DNA of 64,000 bases from Paraburkholderia franconis (GTDB lineage Bacteria > Pseudomonadota > Gammaproteobacteria > Burkholderiales > Burkholderiaceae), in assembly GCF_009362735.1 (NCBI RefSeq), contig NZ_WHNP01000029.1:50168-114167 (forward strand), given 5' to 3'. The notes under the pieces are model-generated. The model did no database searches, had not been told where the DNA came from, and saw only the letters and a program-made list of their open reading frames with translations. The stretch's first letter is position 1. The number at the start of each line of letters is the position of its first letter. A program made the translations under genes and the position numbers. This document shows positions 8,776 through 18,236 of the stretch, piece by piece.

Positions 8776-10314
8776 TCATCGCGATGCCCGGATCAAGTCG
8801 ATGACGCTTCCGTCGCGATACTCGACTACTCCGACGACTTCCGCTCCTTGCACGCGCGATGTGGGCTCGCCTGCCAGCGCACGGGCGGCGCAAAGCATCT
8901 CATCTATCTGCATCAGTTCGATTCCCGCGGCGTGAAACCGGTCGATTAGATCCGTTCGCCCCGGGTTAACGGATATACCGACCTCTGTTACCACCGCGTC
9001 GATGGTCTCGCCGGGCGTCGTCAAGCAGTCGACCTTCCCAACAACCTTGGCACCCGCCCGAGAAGACAGTCTAGTCGTCACAATCGCGAGCTTCGCCCCG
9101 GCGGCCGTATCAGCATGTCCCCCTGAGCCGCCGAGGATCATGCCGGAGGAGCCGGTGGTAACATTTACATTGAAATCAACATCTACCTCTGACGCCCCCA
9201 AAATCATCACGTCAAGCTGGTTGACAACTGCTCCACGGCTATGAGGATTCGCATACATGGACGCTGACATCGCCTGGTGCCTGAAATCACGCCTGTAGGA
9301 TTCCACCGCGCGCAAGTCGAAACACTGAACGTCAAAAATTGTGCGGAACAGCCCCAACTCTAGCATTTCCACAAGCGCGCCGGTCACACCGCCTGCCGCA
9401 AAACTTCCCTGCACCTGGTTGCGCTGCATTAGCCCCTTCACGTACTCGGCTACCGCAATTGATACTCCACCCGCGCCGGTCTGGAATGAGAATCCATGTT
9501 CAAGCAATCCTGAGGCTTCGATAAGGCGAGCGGCCGATTGTGCGATCTGGAGACCGACCGGCTCGGTCGTGGGTTTTGTCGTCCCAGAAAGAATACCGGC
9601 CGGATCGCCGATGGAATCAACAACCACGACAAAATCTACCTGATCCTGGAAAATATCGACCGGACATAACGGATAGGGTTGAAGGTAATCAGTTACCGCT
9701 ACGACGCGATCCGCGTATTGCGCATCAACCATTGCATATCCCAGCGGACCGCACGCAGCCGGACCGTCGACGCCGTTCAGATTGCCGTAGGGATCCGCTG
9801 CCGGCGCGGCGATGAACGCTACGTCAATATGCAATTCACCCGACTCTATTGCCCGGGCTCTGCCACCGTGCGTCTGAAACACGACGGGATTCGAAAGAAG
9901 CCCGGACGACACGGCGTCCGCCACAGGACCCGACATATACGCGGTAAGAATCCGAGCTACAACGCCGTTGCGAATATGCTCGACCAACGGCGCATGCACA
10001 CCAAATATCGAACTCGTGGCGATCGTCAGATCTTTGATTCCTCTACGCGCGGCAACGGCGAGAACCATGTTGAGCACCTGGTCACCGTTTCGCAGATGAT
10101 GATGAAAGGAGATGGTGTCACCGCTCTTCAGTTCGCACGCGTCAATTGCGGCCGAGATATCCTCAAGGCGCTTTGACCGGCCATGCCCTACAGGATGAAC
10201 CTGCCTAGTCGCTCGCGTGACGAAAGTGCGGGTAGTTGCTGGGCCCACATAAGGGCTCACAATTCCGTAGCCGGGAATTGAAGCGGGAATCTCCCGTCCG
10301 TTAGCTGTCTTCAC
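8776..10314 (-). CDS. citF: Citrate lyase alpha subunit (CitF), citrate-CoA transferase-like
   Basis: 512 residues from a GTG at 10312-10314 behind GGAGA, which matches the CitF family length of about 510. Typical blocks are SFHHHLRNGD, HAPLVEHIRNGVVARILT, QTHGGRARAIESGELHIDVAF, QTGAGGVSIAVAEY, VNVTTGSSGMILGGSGGHADTAAG and the ending VVEYRDGSVIDLI. In citrate lyase this subunit swaps citrate onto the acyl-carrier subunit. No citD, citE, citC or citG is present in the window, so it may work as a stand-alone CoA-transferase for another organic acid. It converges with panB. Confidence 0.87.
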   Translation of the reverse strand: MKTANGREIPASIPGYGIVSPYVGPATTRTFVTRATRQVHPVGHGRSKRLEDISAAIDACELKSGDTISFHHHLRNGDQVLNMVLAVAARRGIKDLTIATSSIFGVHAPLVEHIRNGVVARILTAYMSGPVADAVSSGLLSNPVVFQTHGGRARAIESGELHIDVAFIAAPAADPYGNLNGVDGPAACGPLGYAMVDAQYADRVVAVTDYLQPYPLCPVDIFQDQVDFVVVVDSIGDPAGILSGTTKPTTEPVGLQIAQSAARLIEASGLLEHGFSFQTGAGGVSIAVAEYVKGLMQRNQVQGSFAAGGVTGALVEMLELGLFRTIFDVQCFDLRAVESYRRDFRHQAMSASMYANPHSRGAVVNQLDVMILGASEVDVDFNVNVTTGSSGMILGGSGGHADTAAGAKLAIVTTRLSSRAGAKVVGKVDCLTTPGETIDAVVTEVGISVNPGRTDLIDRFHAAGIELMQIDEMLCAARALAGEPTSRVQGAEVVGVVEYRDGSVIDLIRASR

Positions 10315-10875
10315 GATTCTCCATGATTTTTGCGGACACCCCCCAACGGCGCGTCCTTCTGTTCGTCTGCGGACGGACCTGTACAGCGACTCACAGTGCA
10401 GACAGTGGGGAGCGCAAGGCGATGGTGGCCTGCTCAATCTGTCTCAATCGGTGCAGGAAGATTGCAACGTGCGCTTTCCAAACTACGGACAACGTGCCCA
10501 TTGGGCGATCCACTAGGCGTCCCGTTCTCCAATTCTATGCGAGCGCCGACCTTCCCGGAATTGGAACGTCGACAACGTAGCTTCGCAAACTTCGAAGACG
10601 AATGGAAGTGAGCAAATGAAAGGCTGCGCGGATGCGTCGAAGCGGCCGCACAGTTTTATCTCAGATCGGACGCCTTTTTTCTAAAACGGTCGCCATCCCT
10701 ATCGTTCCCGTAGCAATCGATGTTCGTCGAGTTATGGATCGGCAATCATGCAACCCGGTGATGTTGTAGTGGCGTGAAACTCATGCCCACTGCCGAGACA
10801 TCGCTGTACAAATGCAGGGGCCCGGACAAGCTCTTACGCAACCGAGTCAAAGTTAAACACTGGAGGAGATGTAGG
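10315..10875. promoter_or_regulatory. Divergent promoter region, citF / binding protein
   Basis: 560 bases between two divergent starts, with no credible gene. A T-run at 10674-10681 precedes the sequence TAAAACGGTCGCCAT (10682-10696). The same 15-mer with one change occurs at 3883-3897 ahead of the first cyclase, so it may be a shared regulatory element. Confidence 0.3.
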
Positions 10876-12015
10876 ATGAAGGCAAGAATTCTGACCACCA
10901 CGTCGATTGCGGTTGCGGCAATTGCACCTTTTATGCAAAGCGCGTACGCCGATGAGACGGTGACAATTGGCCATGTCGCCCCGCTTACAGGTGCGATCGC
11001 CCATTTGGGCAAAGACAACGAAAACGGCGCCCGTCTCGCGGTGGAAGAGATCAATGCCAAAGGTCTTGTCATCGCTGGCCAGAAGGTCAGCCTGCGACTC
11101 GACGCACAAGACGACGCAGCGGATCCCAAAACGGCAACCCAAGTCGCGCAGAAGCTCGTCGACGACAAGGTCGTCGCTGTGGTGGGGCACCTTAATTCCG
11201 GAACCTCCATCCCGGCTTCCCGAATCTACAGCGAAGCGGGGATCACCCAAATTTCCCCTTCGTCTACCAATCCCGTCTTCACCCAGCAAGGGTTCAAGAC
11301 GACGTTCCGGGTGGTCGCGACTGACGCACAGCAAGGACCCGCATTGGCCACTTATGCGGTTAAGCAACTGAAGATCAAATCCGTAGCGATCGTCGATGAT
11401 TCAACGGCATATGGCCAAGGTCTGGCAAACGAGTTCGAGAAAACGGTCAAGAGCCTTGGCATAAACGTAACGTCGCGGAATGCCACCAACGACAAAGCCG
11501 TCGATTTCCGCGCAATTCTGACGAAAATCAAGGGTGAAAATCCGGACGCGATTATGTATAGCGGGGAGGATGCGACCGGTGGACCGTTCAGCAAGCAGGC
11601 TGCGCAACTTGGCTTGCGATCGAAAATCCTCGCTGGCGATGGCGTTTGCTCGGACAAACTGCCTGATCTTGCCGGTACCGGCGCAGAGCGTGTTGTCTGC
11701 TCACAGCCGGGAACCGCACCAGAAAAGATGCCAGGCGGGAGCGCTTTCAAGGCGAAATATCAAAAGCGCTTCGGTCAGGGCATGGAAATCTACGCACCTT
11801 TTACTTACGACGCAGTGTATATCGTCGTCGATGCTATGCGTCGTGCGAACTCGACCGACGCGTCGAAGATCCTCTCGGCGATGCCCACCACGGACTTTCA
11901 AGGCGTAACCGGAGAGACGACATTCGACCCGAAAGGTGACCTGAAGCACGGGGTGATCTCGATCTACAGTTATAAAGGCGGCAAGAAGTCGTTCATTGAT
12001 GAAGTGAAGATGTAA
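10876..12015 (+). CDS. Branched-chain-type ABC transporter substrate-binding protein (LivK family)
   Basis: 379 residues; ATG at 10876 behind AGGAG/TAGG. A signal peptide of about 25 residues ends QSAYA-DET. The mature protein follows the Peripla_BP_6 pattern: VTIGHVAPLTGAIAHLGKD, ENGARLAVEEINAKG, VVGHLNSGTSIPASRIY, ISPSSTNP, VDDSTAYGQGLANEF and ATGGPFSKQAAQLGL. It captures an amino acid or similar compound in the periplasm. No livH/livM/livG/livF genes are adjacent, so its permease must lie elsewhere. A stem-loop follows its stop. Confidence 0.9.
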   Translation: MKARILTTTSIAVAAIAPFMQSAYADETVTIGHVAPLTGAIAHLGKDNENGARLAVEEINAKGLVIAGQKVSLRLDAQDDAADPKTATQVAQKLVDDKVVAVVGHLNSGTSIPASRIYSEAGITQISPSSTNPVFTQQGFKTTFRVVATDAQQGPALATYAVKQLKIKSVAIVDDSTAYGQGLANEFEKTVKSLGINVTSRNATNDKAVDFRAILTKIKGENPDAIMYSGEDATGGPFSKQAAQLGLRSKILAGDGVCSDKLPDLAGTGAERVVCSQPGTAPEKMPGGSAFKAKYQKRFGQGMEIYAPFTYDAVYIVVDAMRRANSTDASKILSAMPTTDFQGVTGETTFDPKGDLKHGVISIYSYKGGKKSFIDEVKM

Positions 12016-12024
12016 TGACCACGT

Positions 12025-12054
12025 GGCGACTCCAAGCTCGGTTCCGGAGTCGCC
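12025..12054 (+). terminator. Stem-loop after the binding protein
   Basis: GGCGACTCC (12025-12033) and GGAGTCGCC (12046-12054) form a perfect 9-bp stem ten bases after the stop. The tail is CT-rich (TCTTCG) without a proper T-run. Confidence 0.5.
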
Positions 12055-12114
12055 TCTTCGAGGCGCAACCGCTAGGAGTTGTCGCCGGTTGAACCCAGCA
12101 CTGCGAGCCTCCCG

Positions 12115-12744
12115 ATGACAGTTCCTCTTCTCCGCGTCGAACAACTCACCCCTGAAGCCTTCTCTCCTTATGGTTGGGTCCTTGGTAAGCGGTTATCGGC
12201 GTCTGCGGAAGACCCTCTCTTCCAGAGCGAATCGCTCTCGATGTGGTGCGAACATCTCTTCGATGCAGGAACAGCTAACGAAACGGAAATATTGTGGGCC
12301 AGCTTCGGAGACAAAAGCGACCTTGTCCAACAGTTAGAGGTGCGGCGATTAACGCAGGAGGCGATGGTACCTCTGACTGGATCGCTCATCCAAATCGTTG
12401 CGTTTTCACAGGCGACTCGCATTCCAGAAATGAGTTCGCTAAGGGCGTTTGAGATCCCCGTGGGAATGGGCACGTGCATTCGCCCGTGGTGTTGGCATGC
12501 TACGAGAACACTCTCCGGTCCGACGACTGCCTTTATGCTCTCCAGACGTTCGACTTCATTCGATCTGATAGTTCACCTGCATACGGGCGCGCCGTTGAGC
12601 GAGAGCGCAAGCATACCAATCTGCACGCACAGGCTCGTCACTTCGACTCCGCTGAACCAAGGATCAGACGGGACCCTGCGAAACGACGCGACCAACCAAA
12701 CGTCGTCGGTGGCGAAGGAAACCGCCGCCTACCTTGTCTCGTGA
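12115..12744 (+). CDS. Ureidoglycolate lyase-family protein
   Basis: 209 residues from ATG 12115. A TTG at 12079 is in frame but sits directly on its Shine-Dalgarno. The N-terminal LTPEAFSPYGWVLG is the family's opening motif, and the segment with IPVGMGTCIRPWCWHATRTLSG corresponds to the cupin-like GTWHHP region. AllA releases urea from ureidoglycolate in purine degradation. The usual length is about 165, so the last 40 residues are an unfamiliar tail. No other allantoin genes are nearby; a relative acting on another substrate of this cluster is equally possible. Confidence 0.68.
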   Translation: MTVPLLRVEQLTPEAFSPYGWVLGKRLSASAEDPLFQSESLSMWCEHLFDAGTANETEILWASFGDKSDLVQQLEVRRLTQEAMVPLTGSLIQIVAFSQATRIPEMSSLRAFEIPVGMGTCIRPWCWHATRTLSGPTTAFMLSRRSTSFDLIVHLHTGAPLSESASIPICTHRLVTSTPLNQGSDGTLRNDATNQTSSVAKETAAYLVS

Positions 12745-12854
12745 GCAGAACACAAACAGGCCCGTCGTCTGAAAGCAAACGAAGTCTTGTCTCAATCTCA
12801 AGATTCGTGTCGCGGCTTTTCTTGTTGCTATCGGATGCGCAAATCGAGGCCGGT

Positions 12855-13510
12855 CCATCCGCGAGAAGGTGTTCCAATAGTCGCTGCACGGAGCGGGAAA
12901 GCGGTTGGTCTCGAACGCACAGATACATCTGCCGCACCGCCCATTCGTCCGAAAGTGGGATCAATGTCAGATTCAATCCCTTTAGAATCTCGACGGAGGG
13001 GCCATGTTCAGCCGGGCTGGTCGCGAGACACGCGGCTCCGCGTGCGACGCGTTCTGCGCCTCGCTGAAATGACGCATACGAAGATCAGCCTGGTGTTTGG
13101 TCGCGGGTAAGGTGCAGGCGACGCAAAGAGTCGGCGCGCGCGTCGGTGCGTCGCAGGACTGCGGGACACGTGCCGGATCGCACCGCTTGCTCACCTGTCC
13201 ACAGTTGATTTGCAGTGTGCTTCGCACGTACGAGCGCAAATCGCTCAGTGGAAGTGCCTATGTCGACCAGTCCATGCGCGAGCCTCAGCAGGCGGAAGAT
13301 CACCGAAATGGGCGCTAACGGCCCAGCAAGCAAAGGCACCGACAGGCGCACTTCACCGGACGCGTGAGTCCGGGCCAGACCTCCATAAACGAGCCGCTCG
13401 GCAGTTTCGCCGAAAAGCGCGGCATAACCCGTGTCGATTGTCGAAACGCGACCGCGACAGTTGTGCTGCTCGCCAAGGCGACCGGTGGATAGGGGACGGA
13501 ACGCTAGCAT
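12855..13510 (-). pseudogene. Decayed LysR-family regulator
   Basis: Read leftwards, one frame from 13510 contains GEVRLSVPLLAGPLAPISVI followed by LLRLAHGLVDIGTST, a LysR effector-domain start. A different frame later contains GPSVEILKGLNLTLIPLSDE and WAVRQMYLCVRDQPLSRSVQ, the usual LysR C-terminus ending near 12855. At least one frameshift lies between about 13000 and 13200, and the N-terminal DNA-binding domain is missing. It converges with the ureidoglycolate-lyase-like gene and probably once regulated this cluster. Confidence 0.65.
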
Positions 13511-13805
13511 GATCGATCAGTACTACTGTATCGAGCCGTACGCGCCATCTCTTTAAATTGCGGCCACTTCATGAAAACGCAGCGAAGGACGCTGTTTCGC
13601 ACGCGCCCGGGGAAGAAAGATGAACGGTTTTCATCTATTCAATAATGATTTTCACTTTGCTGCGATGTACGAGCCCTATACCATAGCGTGGACGATCATG
13701 TCGCGAGTGCGTTCCAGGATTTCATCTGCACAGGCGTTTCGTCGAACGTTGAACGGGATTGCGCAGCGATGCGTTGCATAGTGACGTTGAAAGTTGGAGA
13801 AAATC

Positions 13806-14738
13806 ATGAACAGGAGCAACGCACTGACTGCAAGCGCGCTGTCTACGGCGACTAGCCTTCGACCACCCAAGCAACCCTCGCACAAAGATCTCGACTATCC
13901 GCCGGCAGCACTCGAATTTGGAAAAATTCGCGAACTATTGCAGTCCTTTGCGGACGATGCAGATTTCTCCATGAATCTAGCACGAGGAATCAGCATTCTT
14001 AGGGTATTTACGATTGCAGATCGTGCGTTGGGAAATAAAGAAATATGTGAGCGAACGGGACTCCCTAAAGCGACCGTATCGAGGCTATGCTATACGCTCA
14101 CTCAACTCGGATGCTTGACGCGCGATCCGATATCTCAAAAGTTTGTCTTGGGATGGGGCGTGCTTGCGATGTGTCATCCGCTTCTCGGAAAAATTCAAAT
14201 CCGCCAGGCAGCACGCCCATTAATGGAAGAACTGGCCACGACAACAGGGTGCACTGTAAACCTAGGGATCCGTGACCGAAATGACGTCGTTTATATCGAG
14301 AGCGTTCGCGGAGATAAGGGAAATCGGTTCACTCCTGATATTGGCATGCATGTTCCCTGGATTGCGGCTGCTATCGGACGAGCACTGATCCTTGGCTACT
14401 CAAGAGGATCCAGGGAATCGCTGGTAAATCAGTCAAAAGTGCAAGAACCGAAATTGTTCGAGATCTATAGCTCGATCTGGGAAGCCGATATTAGACGTCA
14501 CGGGCGGTTTGGTTACTGCGAGTCAGAAGGCGATTGGCTCAAGGGCGATTACGCTATCGCTATGCCCGTGCGCTGTCCCGCGTCTGAAACGCCGATAGCG
14601 ATGAGCTGTACGCTTTTTGGAGGTAAGGAAGCAGGTATCCGCCTTCGAAACAAAGTGTTGCCGCACCTTCGAGAAAAGGTCAACGCATTGGAAGAAAAGA
14701 TGCTTCTGACAGAAGCTCGGCGCGAGAGAAGGATATGA
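13806..14738 (+). CDS. IclR-family transcriptional regulator
   Basis: 310 residues; ATG at 13806 preceded by GGAGA (a TTG at 13794 lies on that site). A long 60-residue lead precedes the winged-helix domain: SMNLARGISILRVF, GNKEICERTGLPKATVSRLC YTL, then QKFVLGWGVLAM. The IclR effector domain follows with ELATTTGCTVNLGIRDRNDVVYIES and later YAIAMPVRCP. IclR proteins usually control catabolic genes and respond to the pathway's acid intermediates. It lies between the decayed LysR and the second transporter-cyclase pair and is a good candidate controller of both cyclases. Confidence 0.9.
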   Translation: MNRSNALTASALSTATSLRPPKQPSHKDLDYPPAALEFGKIRELLQSFADDADFSMNLARGISILRVFTIADRALGNKEICERTGLPKATVSRLCYTLTQLGCLTRDPISQKFVLGWGVLAMCHPLLGKIQIRQAARPLMEELATTTGCTVNLGIRDRNDVVYIESVRGDKGNRFTPDIGMHVPWIAAAIGRALILGYSRGSRESLVNQSKVQEPKLFEIYSSIWEADIRRHGRFGYCESEGDWLKGDYAIAMPVRCPASETPIAMSCTLFGGKEAGIRLRNKVLPHLREKVNALEEKMLLTEARRERRI

Positions 14739-14903
14739 CTTATCATTGGCCGTTTAGCGTAATCGCCATCAAAGCGATCTGTGCGACTGAAAATGATAGG
14801 TCTGCTTTTAGAGCGAAAGAAACAGAATAGCGCAAAATCTCGCAATTCAATATTCTTCGCGCCGCGACCGAACGTCTATATCTTAAAAGCAGACCCGGAA
14901 TCG

Positions 14904-15356
14904 TCAAAACGCTGTGTTCGTACCCGCAATACCGACAAAACTGGATCTGGCCGCGGCCCCCCATTTGCCGTTAACTTTAGTCAAAATATAAAGCGATTCC
15001 GCGTGAAGTATCAAAGCCCCGTTGGCGTCATGGCGATCGAAATGGACAATGAAGTGCAACTTATCATTTGAAGCTTGCACCATCTCCAACTTCGTGTGCG
15101 AGGAACTGCTCCAGCCGGAACTATCAGCGAGCTGCTTGGCGTCGTTAGAAGCAGCGTATTCTTCAGGGGTATCCCACGTTTGAATCTGGCCGCCCGCAAT
15201 CCGCACATGCGGATAGTGCAGTGTTTCGGCCCAAGCCTTTGCATCTCCAGAGTTGAATGTGTCCAAAAACTTCTTCAAACATGCGCAGCCTTCGTTCAGG
15301 AGCTGTTCAGCGTTGCCGCTCTGCCTATCCACATTATCACTGATTTTGGTTTCCAC
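14904..15356 (-). CDS. NTF2-like / SnoaL-fold protein of unknown function
   Basis: 150 residues from a GTG at 15354-15356 with GGAGG five bases upstream. The pattern CACLKKFLDTFNSGDAKAWA, then TLHYPHVRI, PEEYAA, and a strand-rich C-terminal half ending VNGKWGAAARSSF fits the small alpha+beta cone of the NTF2/DUF4440 superfamily. These proteins bind or isomerise small hydrophobic ligands, or have no known activity. It is convergent with the IclR gene and divergent from the HAAAP transporter. No catalytic residue can be named. Confidence 0.65.
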   Translation of the reverse strand: METKISDNVDRQSGNAEQLLNEGCACLKKFLDTFNSGDAKAWAETLHYPHVRIAGGQIQTWDTPEEYAASNDAKQLADSSGWSSSSHTKLEMVQASNDKLHFIVHFDRHDANGALILHAESLYILTKVNGKWGAAARSSFVGIAGTNTAF

Positions 15357-15999
15357 AACGACCTCCAATCGATCGACGTCAAACGTCTTCTGTTAAGTAG
15401 CGGGCGAATTCGCAAGTCCTATTGAAACATCGATAATGGATTCCGAAATCACACGTTTCGATACGTGGAACCGTCGAGGGTAAGTACGGGTTCGACAAGG
15501 CGCACCCGTTCTGGCGACGAGAGGAGAGTCCCTCTATCAGCACTGGATACTCAATTGAAAAGCGCCGAAGCGTGCCCGCTCCGATCAAACACCGGAGTGC
15601 CGCACCGTCGATCTTCGGTCACTTCCAACATTGGTGCACTGCACGTCCGCCTTGAAGTCGCAGCTCATATCGGCGTCTCACTCGAGTGCTGGCCTGCCAG
15701 CGATCAAGCGATCCGCCTTCGCGGTCTTATCAAGGTGCTGTGGCGGACTAGAAACTTCCGGCCCGCGAGTCAGGATTTCTACGTACTAGTTTCGATAGTC
15801 GGAACCGAGCGTCCGAAGGGCTACGCGGAATGTTTCAATCGTCCCGCAGTCATCGAGATGGCTATCCATCTCAGATGAGTCGAAATCGCAACCGCTTCAA
15901 GGGGCTCTGCCGAGTTGCTGCAAGCATTTTTATCCAGAATTATCGAATCTGAACAATGGCGGCAAAGTCCGCGATTTTCACTCAGTGAGAAACCATTTC
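15357..15999. other. Long divergent intergenic region
   Basis: 640 bases between the NTF2-like gene and the transporter. The open frame at 15465-15878 has no family resemblance and poor initiation context. No clear dyad except GACGT-CAA-ACGTC near 15373-15387. It probably holds both promoters. Confidence 0.4.
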
Positions 16000-17298
16000 A
16001 TGAAAACAGTCGCTATGAGCAAAACCGTGGAGACGTCCAGCCGCGGTTGGACCCGTCACGACACGGTTTGGACGCTTGGTATTTATGGGTGTGCAGTTGG
16101 TGGTGGCTCCCTTTTTTGGCCGGTTACGTTGGGTGCACATGGTTTCTGGCCAATGGTATTGCTAACTTTGCTGGCATTTCCGGTAACTTACTTCCCCTAT
16201 CTCGCACTGGCTAGATTTGTTCTTGCGGGTGCGACGCATGGGAAGCACTCTGGAAATGTTTTGGATACCACAAACGAATTTTTGGGGCCTAAGTGGGGAA
16301 GATTTCTCACTGCGACCTACTTCTTTACGGTCTTCCCGGTGATGATGATCTATGCAATCACCATCACCAACACACTGATCGATTTCTCAAAAACTCAACT
16401 GCACATAGACGACGTGTCGAGGTGGGTCGTTGCGCCGGTCAGCATTGCCGCATTGATGTTGATTGTGCGCTTCGGCACGAATGTTATCGTTCGGACTATG
16501 AGCATGATTGTCGCCCCGTTCATCATATCGATTGTGTTTTTCGGATTCCTAGCTGCCGCACATTGGAATTTCTCAATCGTTTCAACAGCCAGCCAGGTGC
16601 CGACTATCAAGCTTCTTTCGAGCAGTATCTGGGATGGTTTGCCAGTGACAGTTTTTGCGTTCGCTTTCACCTCCATCGTCTCAAGCTTCGTCGTTGCGCA
16701 GAAGGAACACTACGGTCAAGCTGCGCGGACTAAAGTCCCCCGTATTCTCTTCGCTGCAACTGCCCTGGCCGTTTCCACGATGGCTTTCTTTTCCTGGAGC
16801 TGCATTTTCGCACTGTCGCCGCAAGAGCTCGTAACGCTCAAAGCCAGCAATCTCACGATTCTTTCTTTCTTGGCCAGAAAGTTCGACACACCGGCGTTGG
16901 CGATCGCTTCGCAGCTGATAGTTTTTACCGCAATCATCAAAGCGTTTCTTGCGCACTACCTCGCAACGGAGGAAAGCGCGCGAAGCTTCGGGAAAAACTT
17001 TCTGCGCTTATCCGATTCGACAGTAAGCGGCAAAAGCTTCTCGTGGCTTGTGATCATTAGTGTCTTTGTGATTACCGTCGGGGCGGCTATTTATAACCTG
17101 AACGTAATCAACTTGATAACATCGCTGTTCGTACCCGCAAACGTCTTTATTGTCTATTTCCTCCCGCTCTACGCTCTTTTTAAAATTGAGGCATTGGCTC
17201 CGTACAGACGCAAACCCACAAATCTCCTAGTGTTGGCTGTTGGTTTGTTTTGCCTGGCAAGTGGTGTTCTGTCGATTATCGGAAAGCTCACCGGCTGA
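16000..17298 (+). CDS. HAAAP-family amino-acid transporter (SdaC/serine-type)
   Basis: About 432 residues with 11 predicted membrane segments. The opening WTLGIYGCAVGGGSLFWPVT then GFWPMVLLTLLAFPVTYF and LALARFVLAG matches the hydroxy/aromatic amino-acid permease family (SdaC, TdcC), in which a Gly-rich first helix precedes a FP-T-F motif. ATG at 16000 was chosen; ATG 16015 and GTG 15985 are also in frame and none has a strong ribosome site. Proton or sodium symport of serine-like amino acids is the family role. The second cyclase copy lies 160 bases downstream. Confidence 0.82.
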   Translation: MKTVAMSKTVETSSRGWTRHDTVWTLGIYGCAVGGGSLFWPVTLGAHGFWPMVLLTLLAFPVTYFPYLALARFVLAGATHGKHSGNVLDTTNEFLGPKWGRFLTATYFFTVFPVMMIYAITITNTLIDFSKTQLHIDDVSRWVVAPVSIAALMLIVRFGTNVIVRTMSMIVAPFIISIVFFGFLAAAHWNFSIVSTASQVPTIKLLSSSIWDGLPVTVFAFAFTSIVSSFVVAQKEHYGQAARTKVPRILFAATALAVSTMAFFSWSCIFALSPQELVTLKASNLTILSFLARKFDTPALAIASQLIVFTAIIKAFLAHYLATEESARSFGKNFLRLSDSTVSGKSFSWLVIISVFVITVGAAIYNLNVINLITSLFVPANVFIVYFLPLYALFKIEALAPYRRKPTNLLVLAVGLFCLASGVLSIIGKLTG

Positions 17299-17456
17299 GT
17301 CAATAAGACAGACGCATCTTATCTTCCAAGCCCTCAGTTGTCCCTCTCATAGTTCCTCCTCCAGAACCGTTTCACCTGACAGACGCTGGCCCGTGATAAT
17401 AGCAGCATGGTCATCCGGTCATTTACGATATACACCTATTTCCAGGATAGCCCAAA

Positions 17457-18236
17457 ATGAGTTTTACATCCCGAAATGAAGCGGCTGCGGCACTTGATCC
17501 GAATCCGTTTTGGACCCTTCACGAAATCCTTAAGGCCGGGCGCTGGATTGACCTTAGCCACACAGCCGACGAGTCAAGCCCACTGTGGTCCGGCTTTACC
17601 AAGATGAGCAGGAGCTGCCTCTTCAACCTTGATCAACACGGTTTCCAGGCGCACGTGTTCACTCACGTGGGGCAGTGGGGAACGCATGTGGATCCGCCAT
17701 CTCATTTTCATGGTGACCTACGGACGTTGGACCAATTGGAAGTGCGCGAACAACTACTGCCCCTCGTTGTAATCGACATCCATGCCAAAGTTGAGCATGA
17801 TGCGGACTACACGGTGTCGATGGACGACATCAGAGAGTGGGAGCTTCGCAACAACGCAATCCCTCGGGGAGCGTTCGTGGCACTGCGTACCGACTGGTCT
17901 AAGCGATGGCCCGATCACGCGAGCATGCAAAACCTCGATGCCGAAGGTGTCTCCCATACTCCCGGTTGGAGCAAAGAGGTAATCGATTATCTCTTTGATG
18001 TCTGCGGCGCAACCGCCTGTGGCCATGAAACACTTGACACAGACCCCGGCTCCGCGACATCTCGCTCCGATTTCTCGCTCGAAGGACTTGTTCTTTCGAA
18101 AAATCGATACCAGATTGAATTGCTCGCTAATCTATGCGAGCTGCCGGAAGCCGGAGCTCTTGTCGTCGTCGCGTTTCCAAAGGTCGCGGATGCCACTGGG
18201 TTCCCAGCGCGTGCCTTCGCTATCGCGCCTGCGTGA
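17457..18236 (+). CDS. Cyclase-family metal-dependent hydrolase, copy 2
   Basis: 259 residues, the same length as the copy at 4254 and collinear with it along the whole chain. The metal motif H-VGQWGTHVDPPSHFH and the GHETLDTDP loop are unchanged. Differences gather in the first 15 residues and in scattered surface positions. AGGA lies nine bases before the ATG. Here the partner is a HAAAP transporter rather than the APC permease, suggesting that two imported substrates, or two uptake routes, feed the same hydrolysis. Confidence 0.85.
   Translation: MSFTSRNEAAAALDPNPFWTLHEILKAGRWIDLSHTADESSPLWSGFTKMSRSCLFNLDQHGFQAHVFTHVGQWGTHVDPPSHFHGDLRTLDQLEVREQLLPLVVIDIHAKVEHDADYTVSMDDIREWELRNNAIPRGAFVALRTDWSKRWPDHASMQNLDAEGVSHTPGWSKEVIDYLFDVCGATACGHETLDTDPGSATSRSDFSLEGLVLSKNRYQIELLANLCELPEAGALVVVAFPKVADATGFPARAFAIAPA

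Noticed and set aside
15465..15878. 137-codon plus frame in the 15.4-16 kb gap
   Set aside because: No motif, weak start and no conserved pattern; treated as intergenic.
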